DNA of 64,000 bases from Gillisia marina (GTDB lineage Bacteria; Bacteroidota; Bacteroidia; Flavobacteriales; Flavobacteriaceae), in NCBI RefSeq assembly GCF_000258765.1, contig NZ_AJLT01000012.1, forward strand, positions 31,096 to 95,095. The letters run 5' to 3'. This document shows positions 55,327-64,000 of the stretch, piece after piece. Below the pieces are notes generated by a model that worked only from the letters and a program-made list of their open reading frames with translations, was not told the DNA's origin and did not search any database. The position numbers and the translations under genes were made by a program. Positions within the stretch are counted from its first letter, which is position 1. The number at the start of each line of letters is the position of its first letter.

Positions 55327-58300
55327 CTAAAATTTAAATCCGAACCCGAAAGTGAATCTCATGTCTTCTTTACTATTAAATAGGCTAAATTGAGCACTCA
55401 GGCATCCGCACTATTAATCCAAAGTCCTCCTCCATAGCTATCATGCCATTTATTACTATCACTTTCTTTTGTCCATACTCTTCCCAGATCATAACCTCCA
55501 AAGACACCAATCTGAAATGGCAAGAAAGATGTTTTAAATTGATTAAAGCTATATCGTAGATCTGCCCCGGTAGCGAAAGACTTCTTTCCGGTAAATCGTT
55601 GCTGTCTAAAACCTCGTAAACCTGTATTACCTCCTAATTGTGCTGCTTGATAAAACTCGTAATCATCCCCAATATTAAAGTGAGCTTGAACTTGTGATTT
55701 CAATACCAATTTTCGGTTTTCAGAAAGCGCGTTATAAAAGCCTAGGTAAGGTTTAATATATCCGAAATTACTATCAAGATCTTCCAGATTTATTTTTCCT
55801 CCCCCATTTAATTCAAATTTCATTCCTCGAGTTGGATTTAAGTTATTATCATAACTCTCGTACCTATATGTTGCATCTAATCCACCAAAGAATTTTCTTT
55901 CAAAAAAGTCCGGGTCGTTAGAAACAAAATCTTCCGTGATAAATCTTTCTTCGGTCTCATCTACTTTGATTCCTTCAAAATTAGCCATATATCCAAAATA
56001 ACTTCCGAAGGGCGATTTCCTTACAAAGCCAAATTTAATCCCAGCTCTTCCTATTTTAGTTCTATTATAGTCGAAGTCTAAATCATCATCAAAATTTGGA
56101 GTTTCATTTCCGAAGCCAAAGAAATTATTCGAAGCATTAGGGCTGGAAAAGTTAAGTCCAACTAATAAATTAAAATTTCCTAATATTCGAGCAAATTCCC
56201 CTTGGTAACTAGCATCGAAACCGCTTGTAGCAAAATAATAGCCCAAACTATACGTATTTCTCGTGGTAAAAGGGTTTCTCTTAAAACCATTCACAGTAGA
56301 GACGCTTTGTATACCAATCTTGATTCCGTCATCTGGATTATAACCAAAACCGGGTACTATAGACCCCGATTTAAAGGTCTTCTTATCCTTATCGAACGTA
56401 TTTTGTACATAATTGTCTCTAAACCTAATTTTAGCTTTCCCTTTTGAAACTACGGTACTTGGCTTGCTTAGATAATCGTATATCTTAACTTTTCTTCCAC
56501 TATTTTCATCCACATCATAAATGTCGTTATTCTGGCCTCCAATAACTCTTACAAAGATTAAATTCTGCTCAGATTCTCCTTTCACTCTTATAACATCATC
56601 ATCATCCAAAGCGTATAACCAAATTTCATCTGTATCTTCCTTAGTATACGTTTTATCACTAACCAGATCTGCTTTCTTACCGTCCTTTATCCTAGAAACA
56701 GTAATTCGGGTTTTACCTTCATCTAAACGTTCAATTTCTACGAAATCATCTTTATCTGTTCCGGTAACTATAGCCAATTTGGCCATATAATCGTAGTATC
56801 TTTTAGCGATATCCACAATATTCTCCCTTCTCCCTTTCAAGCTTTTTACTATAAATTCAGTCGTTTCGTTTCTTGTAATTTCCGGCAATTCTAAAAATGC
56901 TTCCTCAATTATTTCGTCGGTTATATTTTTCTGAATAAATTCAGCTTGTTCTATCCAAGCTTCTCTACCCACATTCTGAATTAGCGTTCTATCCATTCCG
57001 GTAGCAGCAGTATTAAACCATTTTACGTCTTTAATATCATCGCCGTATACCGCAAATTGATTTGCAAATCCTGCTAAACCTCTTAAGGTTCCAAAAAATG
57101 CTCCGTCAAAATTTGAAAATGCCTGATCGCGATCTCTGGGGATTGGCAAGAATCGCTTGGTACCGTCAGCCAATTCAGTTTCGGCCCATTTCCATTGGTC
57201 TTGATGCCTGTCCCAGTCTCCAATAAGCATATCGAAAATTCTAGCCTTGATATAAGCTTTTTCATCAAGGAAATATTTTTCATCTTTCCTCAATTTTTCT
57301 AACATATCAGAGGTGCTTAAAATATCCTCTGTCTCCTCTCCAAAAGATTTCATACTAGCCCAATCGTCTTCCGGCCTTTCCACAATCATATAAAGTTCAT
57401 CCCCAAATTCTGAATTATATTCTTCTAACGCTTTTTGCTTAGGCACATAAAACAATTTAGGATTTGTATGGTACAAGCCAATGGCATCGGATAGTTTTGG
57501 AATGGCAAGAAATGCATATGGATGAGCAGCTGTATAAAAGTCTTCAATTACATTTTCAGCAACTGTATTCTCCAATTCATTTTGAACAGGAGTATCCTTA
57601 AAGGCTACAGTTTGTAAAAATTGAACTGCACTTTTCTTTAGACGACGCATATTGTAATCCCGTCCTAAACTATCTTCTAATCTAATTGAAATAGTTTGAT
57701 GCCCTCCTCCTTTAATCACAGGTTTTAGTCCACCGTACAACGTATCTAAATTTGCAACTTTTACAGATATAGGTTTCCCGTAAAGATCTCTATATCGCTG
57801 ACCCCATACACTTTCGTATAATCCTGTTTTTTCAGTTTCTTCTTCACTATAAATTGAAGTAACAATGGATTCTGGAAATTCCGTTGGTAAATGTGAAACA
57901 TCATATGGTTTTGGAGCAGAAAAAACTTCTTTTTGGTATAAAAGCTTTGCCTTATTATTTTCATTTCCATAGAAGCTAGCCCAAGAAGAACCGTCCTCAA
58001 AAACATCGTAAACTGCAAATCCTTGACCTGGATAAGCAAAATAACCATCGTTACTTAATACCGCATAAGAGGCTTTAGATCCCGAGCCAGCAACAATTTG
58101 TTTAACACTATCATGCTCTATATACTGTAAAGAATGTTCATGACCAGAAACAAACAATAATCTTTCCGATCCTTGTGCAATTGTTTCCAACCTCTTTACT
58201 AAAGACTTATACCTTTCATTTTGTGCATCTTGAATAGAAACCCCTCCGCTCGTTCTAATTAGAGCTGCTAAAGATCCTAATATAGGTATGGGAATCTTCT

Positions 58301-59055
58301 TTTGCGAAGGATATATATGCCTAGTAAATTCGTATTGACCTCCATGAACCCCGTTGGTATACAAAGGGTGGTGCAACGCAACAATAATTGTTTTATTCTG
58401 ATTTTTCTGCAATTCTGAAGCAAGCTCTATAAACAGTGCTTCTCTAGTTTTAATTTGCGGGCAGTTATCATTGATCGTTGGATGCTTATCCCAATCTTCT
58501 AAAAACCATTGAGAATCTAATGTAATCAATTCAATATTCTCTGAAATTTCGATTACATCAAAACCACATCCCGTTTTTGGGGCCCAGATTAAATTTTCTT
58601 TTAATTTAGACTGTAAATATTTTTTTTTGACGTTCTAATCCATTAATGCCCTCATTATACCAATCGTGATTTCCAGGCACAACTACAACCTTACCCTCGT
58701 ATTTTTCGAAAGCATCTAATTGTGCATCCAATCTATATTCTGCAGCCTCACGCTCCGGACTATCTTTTGGCGGCATCCCAACAGGATAAATATTATCACC
58801 TAATAAAATTGTATAATTATCGGACACTTTAACGGAGTCCATATAATTTTTAAGGGCTATTAAACCTTCTGAACTTCCTCCTGGAGGGGAATATCCACCA
58901 TCTCCCAATAGATAAAAAGATTTCTCTATTTTCTTGTCTGTAGGATATTCAAAATTTTCGGTTGGTTCGCCTTCTCTGTATTTAGGATCATAGGTAGAGC
59001 ATCCAATAAGCAGGAAAATGGCCAATAAAGTTAGAAAAATGTTATTTTTTTTCAT
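55327..59055 (-). CDS. Calcineurin-like phosphoesterase fused to surface-antigen-type beta-barrel (two frameshifts as sequenced)
   Basis: Lipoprotein signal MKKNNIFLTLLAIFLLIGCS (I start at 59055; 59064 is an alternative). A metallophosphoesterase domain has LLGDGGY, LLGDNIYPVG, VVPGNHDWYN, LHHPLY and SGHEHSLQ. From about residue 860 it has a BamA/D15-like barrel (FDASYQGEFARIL, LRGFRQQRF). The frame breaks at the T9 run 58620-58628 (one base too many) and at GG 55401-55402 (one too few). Repairing both gives RQKKYLQSKLKENLIWAPK in the domain and the barrel end DMRFTFGFGFKF, 1242 residues. Probably outer-membrane, with the phosphatase in the periplasm. Substrate unknown. Confidence 0.84.
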
Positions 59056-59113
59056 AAAATTCAATAGGGCGTTTTTTTTTTGTAATTTGGCTTTTTATCT
59101 AATCGATATTTCC

Positions 59114-60298
59114 ATGACAGAATTAATAAAAAAGGCAGATAAGTTTGTTCTTAATTTATTCAAAGAAAAACTGCCAAATACATATATTTATCACAATTAT
59201 AACCACACAAAGCGGGTGGTTAAAAGTACTAAAGAATTAATTGAGAATTCGGAAATAAATGTTAAAGAAGAAGAGGTATTGCTCTTAGCTGCTTGGCTTC
59301 ACGATACCGGATATACAGTTAAATTTGAAGGTCATGAAGAGGAAAGTGTAAAAATTGCCAAAGATTTTTTACAGAAAAATAATGCAGATAATGAAACCAT
59401 AGAATTGGTTTCTAAATGCATCATGGCTACCAAATTTGGAGTTGTCCCAGAAACTAAGCTTGAAAAAATTATTAAAGATGCAGATTGCTCTCATATTGCC
59501 AAAGACTACTTCGATGAGACAAGTGAATTATTAAGGCAAGAAATGCAACTTTTAAATATCCATAATTATACTCCTGAAGAGTGGCTAGCTGGAAATGTTA
59601 GTTTGTTTACAGATAAGCATCAGTTCTATACAGATTATGCTTCCAAAAACTGGAAAGCTGGAAAAGATAATAATCTTTCAGAATTATTAGAAAAACAAAC
59701 GAAAAAAGTCAGGAAACTAAAGAAAGAAGAAACTAAAGCACGACTTAAGGCAGAATATAAGAACAACAACCCAGAGAGAAGTATACAGAGTTTATTTAGA
59801 GTAACACTTCGAAACCATATTAAATTAAGTGACATTGCAGATACTAAAGCAAACATCTTGCTTTCGGTAAATGCTATTATTATCTCACTTGCATTGGCAA
59901 ACATTATCCCAAAATTAGATGCAGTTACCAACAAGCACTTATTAATCCCAACCTTAATTCTGGTGATTTTTAGTGTAGCTTCTATAGTGCTCTCTATTAT
60001 GTCTACCAGACCAAACGTAACTACCGGGGAATTCACGAAGGCACAGGTAGAAAGTAGAGATATTAATCTCCTGTTTTTTGGTAATTTTCATAAAATGCCA
60101 TTCGAGCAATTTAAATGGGGAATCAATGAAATAATTAAAGATAAGGATTACGTTTACGAGTCCCTTATGCTAGACCTTCACCTTTTAGGAAAAGTTTTAC
60201 ATAGAAAATACATGCTTTTAAGACTTACTTATACAGTGTTCATGGTGGGAATTATAGCATCAGTACTAAGCTTTGTAGTCGCTTTTTACCTTAAATAA
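59114..60298 (+). CDS. HD-domain protein with C-terminal PycTM (Pycsar-effector-type) membrane domain
   Basis: A 394-residue protein from the ATG at 59114 (MTELIKKADKFV). An in-frame ATG at 59018 would overlap the divergent gene. N-terminal HD phosphohydrolase: YHNYNHTKRVV, LLAAWLHDTGY, KDADCSHIA (metal His/Asp). From about residue 240 the PycTM-type domain follows: FRVTLRNHIKLSDIADTKAN, then helices ILLSVNAIIISLALANII, LLIPTLILVIFSVASIVLSI and FMVGIIASVLSFVVAFYL. PycTM domains are membrane effectors in cyclic-pyrimidine (Pycsar) defence. No uridylate or cytidylate cyclase is present here, so a defence role is unproven. It overlaps the GAF gene tail by 13 bp. Confidence 0.8.
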   Translation: MTELIKKADKFVLNLFKEKLPNTYIYHNYNHTKRVVKSTKELIENSEINVKEEEVLLLAAWLHDTGYTVKFEGHEEESVKIAKDFLQKNNADNETIELVSKCIMATKFGVVPETKLEKIIKDADCSHIAKDYFDETSELLRQEMQLLNIHNYTPEEWLAGNVSLFTDKHQFYTDYASKNWKAGKDNNLSELLEKQTKKVRKLKKEETKARLKAEYKNNNPERSIQSLFRVTLRNHIKLSDIADTKANILLSVNAIIISLALANIIPKLDAVTNKHLLIPTLILVIFSVASIVLSIMSTRPNVTTGEFTKAQVESRDINLLFFGNFHKMPFEQFKWGINEIIKDKDYVYESLMLDLHLLGKVLHRKYMLLRLTYTVFMVGIIASVLSFVVAFYLK

Positions 60299-62656
60299 TC
60301 CATTAAGCCTTCATATGTAATGGCTTTATCTACAGCATCTTCATCCGGGTGATATAAAACATTTACCCGAATTGCTTTTAATCCAATTACTCCTTGCACG
60401 TCTTCTAATTCGAGTAACTCAACCTCATCTCCAAGATATTGTTTGATTTGCAGATACTTGATATACCTTAAATATTCACGCTCATCACTGCTTTGCGAAT
60501 AAACAATGGAAATCTTCCCCTTCTGAGTAATTCGCTCTTCAGTATTTTTTATAAAAGCCTTATCTATGCGTTTTTTGATGATCTCGTAACGTGCATTATA
60601 TGTACCATCTACATCGAATTTCTTCTCATCCATTCTATATCTAATAGACAGTGTGCTGTTAAAAACTAATATTAAAGAAGCTGCGTCTAACTGAATTGGG
60701 GTGTTCGTTTGAAGCTGATAGAATTTGTTTTCCATCTCACACATCGTAGCTAGCTGCCACAACCTAAGATTGTACAAATACACCTCATTAAACGGTTTAT
60801 TATTGGTTAAAGAGGAACCAATATAAATGTTATGATCTACGCCATCGGTCTTATAACGTTCAAAATAATGCGGATATATTTTTTGAGCCTCTACTTGTTT
60901 TTTATCAAGCAATCTAGCCATTGTCCTATTTATACGTTGTACCGTATTGTCGTAATTTTTACGATGATTGTAAATTATTCCGGTTTCCGGGTTTAATTGT
61001 TTCTGATAATTTTTAACCAATTCATTTAGTTCTTCCGATTGATTACTTAAATGTTCCATCAACGGATTCACTTCTTTCTGAAGTAAATTAAAAACCCGCT
61101 GCTCACTTGAAGCATTTAAAGTATCCTGAAGATCTTCTTTAAAATCTGTAATTCTAAACCGCACCTGATCGTAAATTGGCATATTTTCTATCTGATATGC
61201 CATGTCTATAATATGTTCGATCTCTTCCAATTGATGCATAAGATCGTCTTGAATCGCAGAATTTCGAGCATCAGAAGAACCCACAATATCTATTTGACCG
61301 TAAAGAGGATAAACATCTTTAAACGCAATGTCTTTAAATGAAGCTAAACCGTCATGATTAAGATCTTTAATAAATTGTTTTGCTTCCCTATCGAATATCC
61401 ATAGTACACTAGGGTGAATAGCTGTGCATTCACTTTGGATTACAGCTTTTACTTTATTCTCGAATTCACTCCTATTTCGCTCTACAGCAGTCACGATATA
61501 AGGTAGTATATCGTCTAGTTTAATAGCATTTATACTATTTAATTCGTTTTTTCTATAAGAGACCAATTCTAAAATTCCCCAAAGTTCATTTTCTACAGCA
61601 ATGGGAGCCAGAATACAACTCATCACATTATTCTCTAAAAGATTTTGCGACAATAAATTGTGACCTGTATCATTCGCATAACGCTCTACATTGGTAATAG
61701 AAAAATAGGTTTGCTCTTCTATAAGCTTTTTAAAGGTTTTATCGCAAACGCTCTCTTTACATTTATTTTCAGGCTTATCATTGAGAATAAAACTAAAAGA
61801 ATCCCGATTATCCATTCGCTCAAATACCATTCTATCTTTATTGAAAACAGTAAAGCCAACTCTTAAATCCGGAATTCTATAAATTGATTGAAAAATCTCT
61901 TGAAACTTCAATAATTCCTCTTCATCTGAAGTCTCTTTGTGAAGCAATGTGGTTTTCAAATCAGAGATCGCATCATCTACAGTAACATCGGTTAAATTCA
62001 TAATTATAAAACCCTTGAAAATCCAAGTTAATGGTGGGAATTTCTCTTTCCAAAAGTCTACATCATCTATATTCTGAATTAAAAGATCTACATCGTCCTC
62101 TGTAATATCAATCGCGTTCTCCCCTTTTTCGATATCCATAAAATCGGCATTCATAGCCAACCTGTAATGTTTTAGTATTCCGGTTGCATCTGGTATATCG
62201 TAATATAAAGGCCTTGAAAAATCTATCTTATACCCATAGTAATTATTAAGTATAAGAATACATCCATAGATATAGAACATATCTTCATTCAGGTTCCGCA
62301 TTTTAAGATCGAAACCTTCTCCTGCATTATCCAAGATTTTTTTTGAATCTGCTAGAGGTGTTGAATATGATGTTATGAAAAGGTACAGTAGCTGCTTTAA
62401 TTTCATTTTTACTTAAAATTTTAGGGAAAATCTCATCCAATAAAATTTTAATAACATCTTTAAATTTAGAAAGATCATTAGGGTCTTCTATCCCATCTTC
62501 AAGTTTAGGAAAAGAGGACACATATTCTAATACTTTGGACATGTATTCCTTAGATATACTACTTTGTTCCTCATCTAATAGAAGTCTATATTCTTCTATA
62601 ATTTTATGGAAACTTATTTTTATATCTAAAGGAAAATCCTGGAGCTGATTTTTCAT
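60286..62656 (-). CDS. GAF-domain protein (frameshifted as sequenced)
   Basis: A cytoplasmic protein of 789 residues once repaired. The frame 62327-62656 (MKNQLQDFPLDIKISFHK) ends early at the T8 run 62337-62344. Removing one base gives FNTSSRFKKILDNAGEGF and joins the 706-residue frame. A GAF-like domain is seen near residues 250-390 (IPDLRVGFTVFNKDRMV, CILAPIAVENELWGILELVS). The rest is helical with no known catalytic motif. GAF domains bind small ligands such as nucleotides; the output is not visible. It converges with and overlaps the HD-PycTM gene by 13 bp. Confidence 0.72.
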
Positions 62657-62764
62657 ATTTATATTTATAGCCTAAAATTACTATTTCTTTTAGTGCTCAA
62701 CCTGCGAACCCTTGAAATTAACATTTTTTTACAAACTTAATTCAACTATCCAAAGTGAGTTATG

Positions 62765-62772
62765 TATTTTTG
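62765..62772 (+). promoter_or_regulatory. Candidate -7 box upstream of the TlpA-like lipoprotein
   Basis: TATTTTTG lies 16 bp before the chosen ATG at 62789. No TTG at 17-23 bp. If it is used, the first in-frame ATG at 62762 lies in the promoter, which supports the later start. Confidence 0.35.
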
Positions 62773-62788
62773 CTTAAAACATACTGAA

Positions 62789-63904
62789 ATGAAACGATTT
62801 TTTACAGCTATAGCAATACTTGCGATCCTTGGATGTGCCAAGGAAAAAGAGGGATATTCCATCTCTGGAGATCTCAAAAATATTGAAGATGGAAAGATGA
62901 TTTATCTCTCTGAACTCGATGCAAATAATCAGCCTAAAAAATTAGATTCTGTTGCCGTAAAAGACGGACAATTTATGTTGGATCTTCCAGAAGTTGAAGC
63001 TTCTAATTTAAACTTTCTCACTATTGAAGGAGTTCGAGGAAATGTTTTATTTGTTTCAGAAAACGAACCTATAGAATTCCAAATCTATAAAGATAGTCTT
63101 CAAACTTCTGAAGTTAAAGGAGGAAAAGAGAACAAGTTACTATATGCTTATTTAGATCATATCAAAGAGCTAAATATGAAAGTAGGGAAAATCAGGACAG
63201 ATTTGCGTATGCAAGCTACCACTACCAGAGATTCTTCTGCTATGGCTAATTTGCAGAAAGAGGAAGAAGGTCTTAGAAATAGCGACATCGCATACAAGAA
63301 AAAAATTGCTAAGGAAAATCCGAATAATTTTGTTTCAATCCTTGTACTTTCAGACATGATTAACATGGGAGCTTCCGCAAATGAGGTAAAAGAACTTTTT
63401 GTAAATCTTTCAGAAAAAATTAAACAAACTTCTATCGCTAAGGCTTTAAAAGAAAATTTAGATAAACGAAGCGCTACCGAAATAGGTAGTAAAGCTCCGG
63501 AATTTACAGCTCCAAATCCACAAGGAGAGCAAATTGCACTTAAAGATGTGCTGGGAAAAGTAACCTTAATAGACTTTTGGGCTGCTTGGTGTAAGCCGTG
63601 TAGAGTAGAAAATCCTAATGTTGTAAAGGTATATGAGAAATATCACGATAAAGGTTTTAATATCTTAGGAGTATCCTTAGATAGAGCCGGACAAAAAGAT
63701 AGATGGGTTCAAGCGATTAAAGACGATAATTTAACTTGGGAGCAGGTTTCCAATTTACAATTCTGGAACGATCCTGTTGCTACCTTATACAATGTGCGAG
63801 CGATTCCTGCAGCATTTCTATTGGACGAAAATGGGGTAATTGTTGCAACCAACCTTAGAGGGGAAGCTTTAGAAGCGAAGGTGAAGGAGTTATTGGAGAA
63901 ATAA
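62789..63904 (+). CDS. DUF4369-thioredoxin (TlpA-like) lipoprotein
   Basis: A 371-residue exported protein. The start at 62789 gives a lipoprotein signal (MKRFFTAIAILAILGCAKEK, lipobox Cys about residue 16). A DUF4369-type domain (SGDLKNIEDGKMIYLSELD) fills the first third and a helical linker follows. A C-terminal AhpC-TSA/TlpA thioredoxin domain has GSKAPEFTAPNPQGEQIAL, FWAAWCKPCRVENPNVV (Cys-x2-Cys), LGVSLDRAGQK and VRAIPAAFLLDENG with the cis-Pro. A thiol-disulfide exchange function in the periplasm is expected. Common in Bacteroidota. Confidence 0.88.
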   Translation: MKRFFTAIAILAILGCAKEKEGYSISGDLKNIEDGKMIYLSELDANNQPKKLDSVAVKDGQFMLDLPEVEASNLNFLTIEGVRGNVLFVSENEPIEFQIYKDSLQTSEVKGGKENKLLYAYLDHIKELNMKVGKIRTDLRMQATTTRDSSAMANLQKEEEGLRNSDIAYKKKIAKENPNNFVSILVLSDMINMGASANEVKELFVNLSEKIKQTSIAKALKENLDKRSATEIGSKAPEFTAPNPQGEQIALKDVLGKVTLIDFWAAWCKPCRVENPNVVKVYEKYHDKGFNILGVSLDRAGQKDRWVQAIKDDNLTWEQVSNLQFWNDPVATLYNVRAIPAAFLLDENGVIVATNLRGEALEAKVKELLEK

Positions 63905-63913
63905 TTCTAATTA

Positions 63914-63966
63914 ATCACATTTCGACAAGCTCAATGTGACAATATTAATGTCAGGCTGAGCTTTTC
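63914..63966. repeat. Intergenic palindromic (REP-like) element
   Basis: After the thioredoxin-like gene the sequence forms nested inverted repeats: GACAAGCTCA (63924-63933) pairs with TGAGCTTTTC (63957-63966, one mismatch), and inside it TGACA (63937-63941) with TGTCA (63949-63953). A TTCGACAAGCTCA-type core is, in my memory, common in flavobacterial intergenic regions. It might also act as a terminator for the plus-strand gene. Confidence 0.55.
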
Positions 63967-64000
63967 CAAGACTCAACATATTAAATAGCATAATAAAAAA

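Noticed and set aside
55398..58529. A gene starting MITLDSQWFLED as a separate 1043-residue protein
   Set aside because: The preceding 58606-59064 frame supplies the lipoprotein signal and first metal motifs; both belong to one phosphoesterase-barrel gene.
59114..60298. A complete Pycsar defence system
   Set aside because: No nucleotide cyclase is within the window; only the effector-like domain is found.

Overview
The window reads as a chromosomal segment of a low-GC marine-type Flavobacteriaceae (Bacteroidota). The evidence is the AT-rich sequence, several TAnnTTTG-type -7 boxes with no consistent Shine-Dalgarno sequences, many-PAS sensor kinases, a Wzi-like outer-membrane protein, a large carboxypeptidase-regulatory/beta-barrel receptor, a calcineurin-phosphatase/beta-barrel fusion, an HD-PycTM protein and a DUF4369-TlpA lipoprotein. 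The genus cannot be fixed from the sequence alone. No rRNA, tRNA, transposase or CRISPR array was recognised.

Layout. (1) 6-6442, minus: a two-component module (a kinase with about seven PAS domains, a single-domain receiver, and a receiver-PAS protein ending in a HisKA-like helix). (2) 6597-11935: envelope polysaccharide machinery: a Wzi-like outer-membrane protein, a PHP-type tyrosine phosphatase facing a Wzc-type tyrosine kinase, and Wza. (3) 11999-17665, minus: a Campylobacter-like Pgl module (PglF, E, D, C homologues and a PglA-like glycosyltransferase). It should make undecaprenyl-PP-linked N,N'-diacetylbacillosamine and add the first sugar. (4) 17886-26780, minus: two paralogous Wzy/EpsG-like polymerases flanking a polysaccharide deacetylase, a GNAT, three GT4 glycosyltransferases and a GT29 (sialyltransferase)-like protein. 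(5) 26764-32561, minus: a tightly coupled cassette of HAD phosphatase, CMP-sugar synthetase, SDR, HpcH/HpaI aldolase, DRE-TIM aldolase fusion and a transferase. It looks like an unassigned CMP-ulosonate pathway. (6) 32567-43737, minus: an ABC-type flippase, a capsule-type transferase and pseudaminic-acid-type genes (PseI, formyltransferase, PseH, PseF, PseC, PseB), with a NeuB-SAF-SpsF fusion and a YhcH protein inserted and no PseG. (7) 43804-49639, minus: nucleotide-sugar enzymes for UDP-Xyl, UDP-GlcA, UDP-GlcNAcA/GalNAcA and UDP-GalA. (8) 49764 to the end: housekeeping and stress genes (DCC thiol protein, Dps, MscS, outer-membrane receptor, phosphatase-barrel fusion, HD-PycTM, GAF protein, thioredoxin-like lipoprotein).

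Together, regions 2-7 form one large surface-glycan locus. Nucleotide sugars are made from about 35.8 to 49.6 kb, at least one and probably two or three acidic CMP-activated sugars are made, the chain starts on bacillosamine-PP-lipid, GTs extend it, an ABC flippase translocates it, Wzy-like proteins may polymerise it, and Wza/Wzc/Wzi export or anchor it.

A second dominant feature is sequence integrity. Twelve genes are split by fourteen single-base frameshifts. Twelve sites are one surplus A/T in a run of 7-10, and two are one missing G/C in a short run. Changing one base at each site restores a full-length family member ending at a proper stop. I therefore annotate these as single genes, 'frameshifted as sequenced'. 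Homopolymer sequencing error is the likeliest cause, but poly-A slippage is not excluded.
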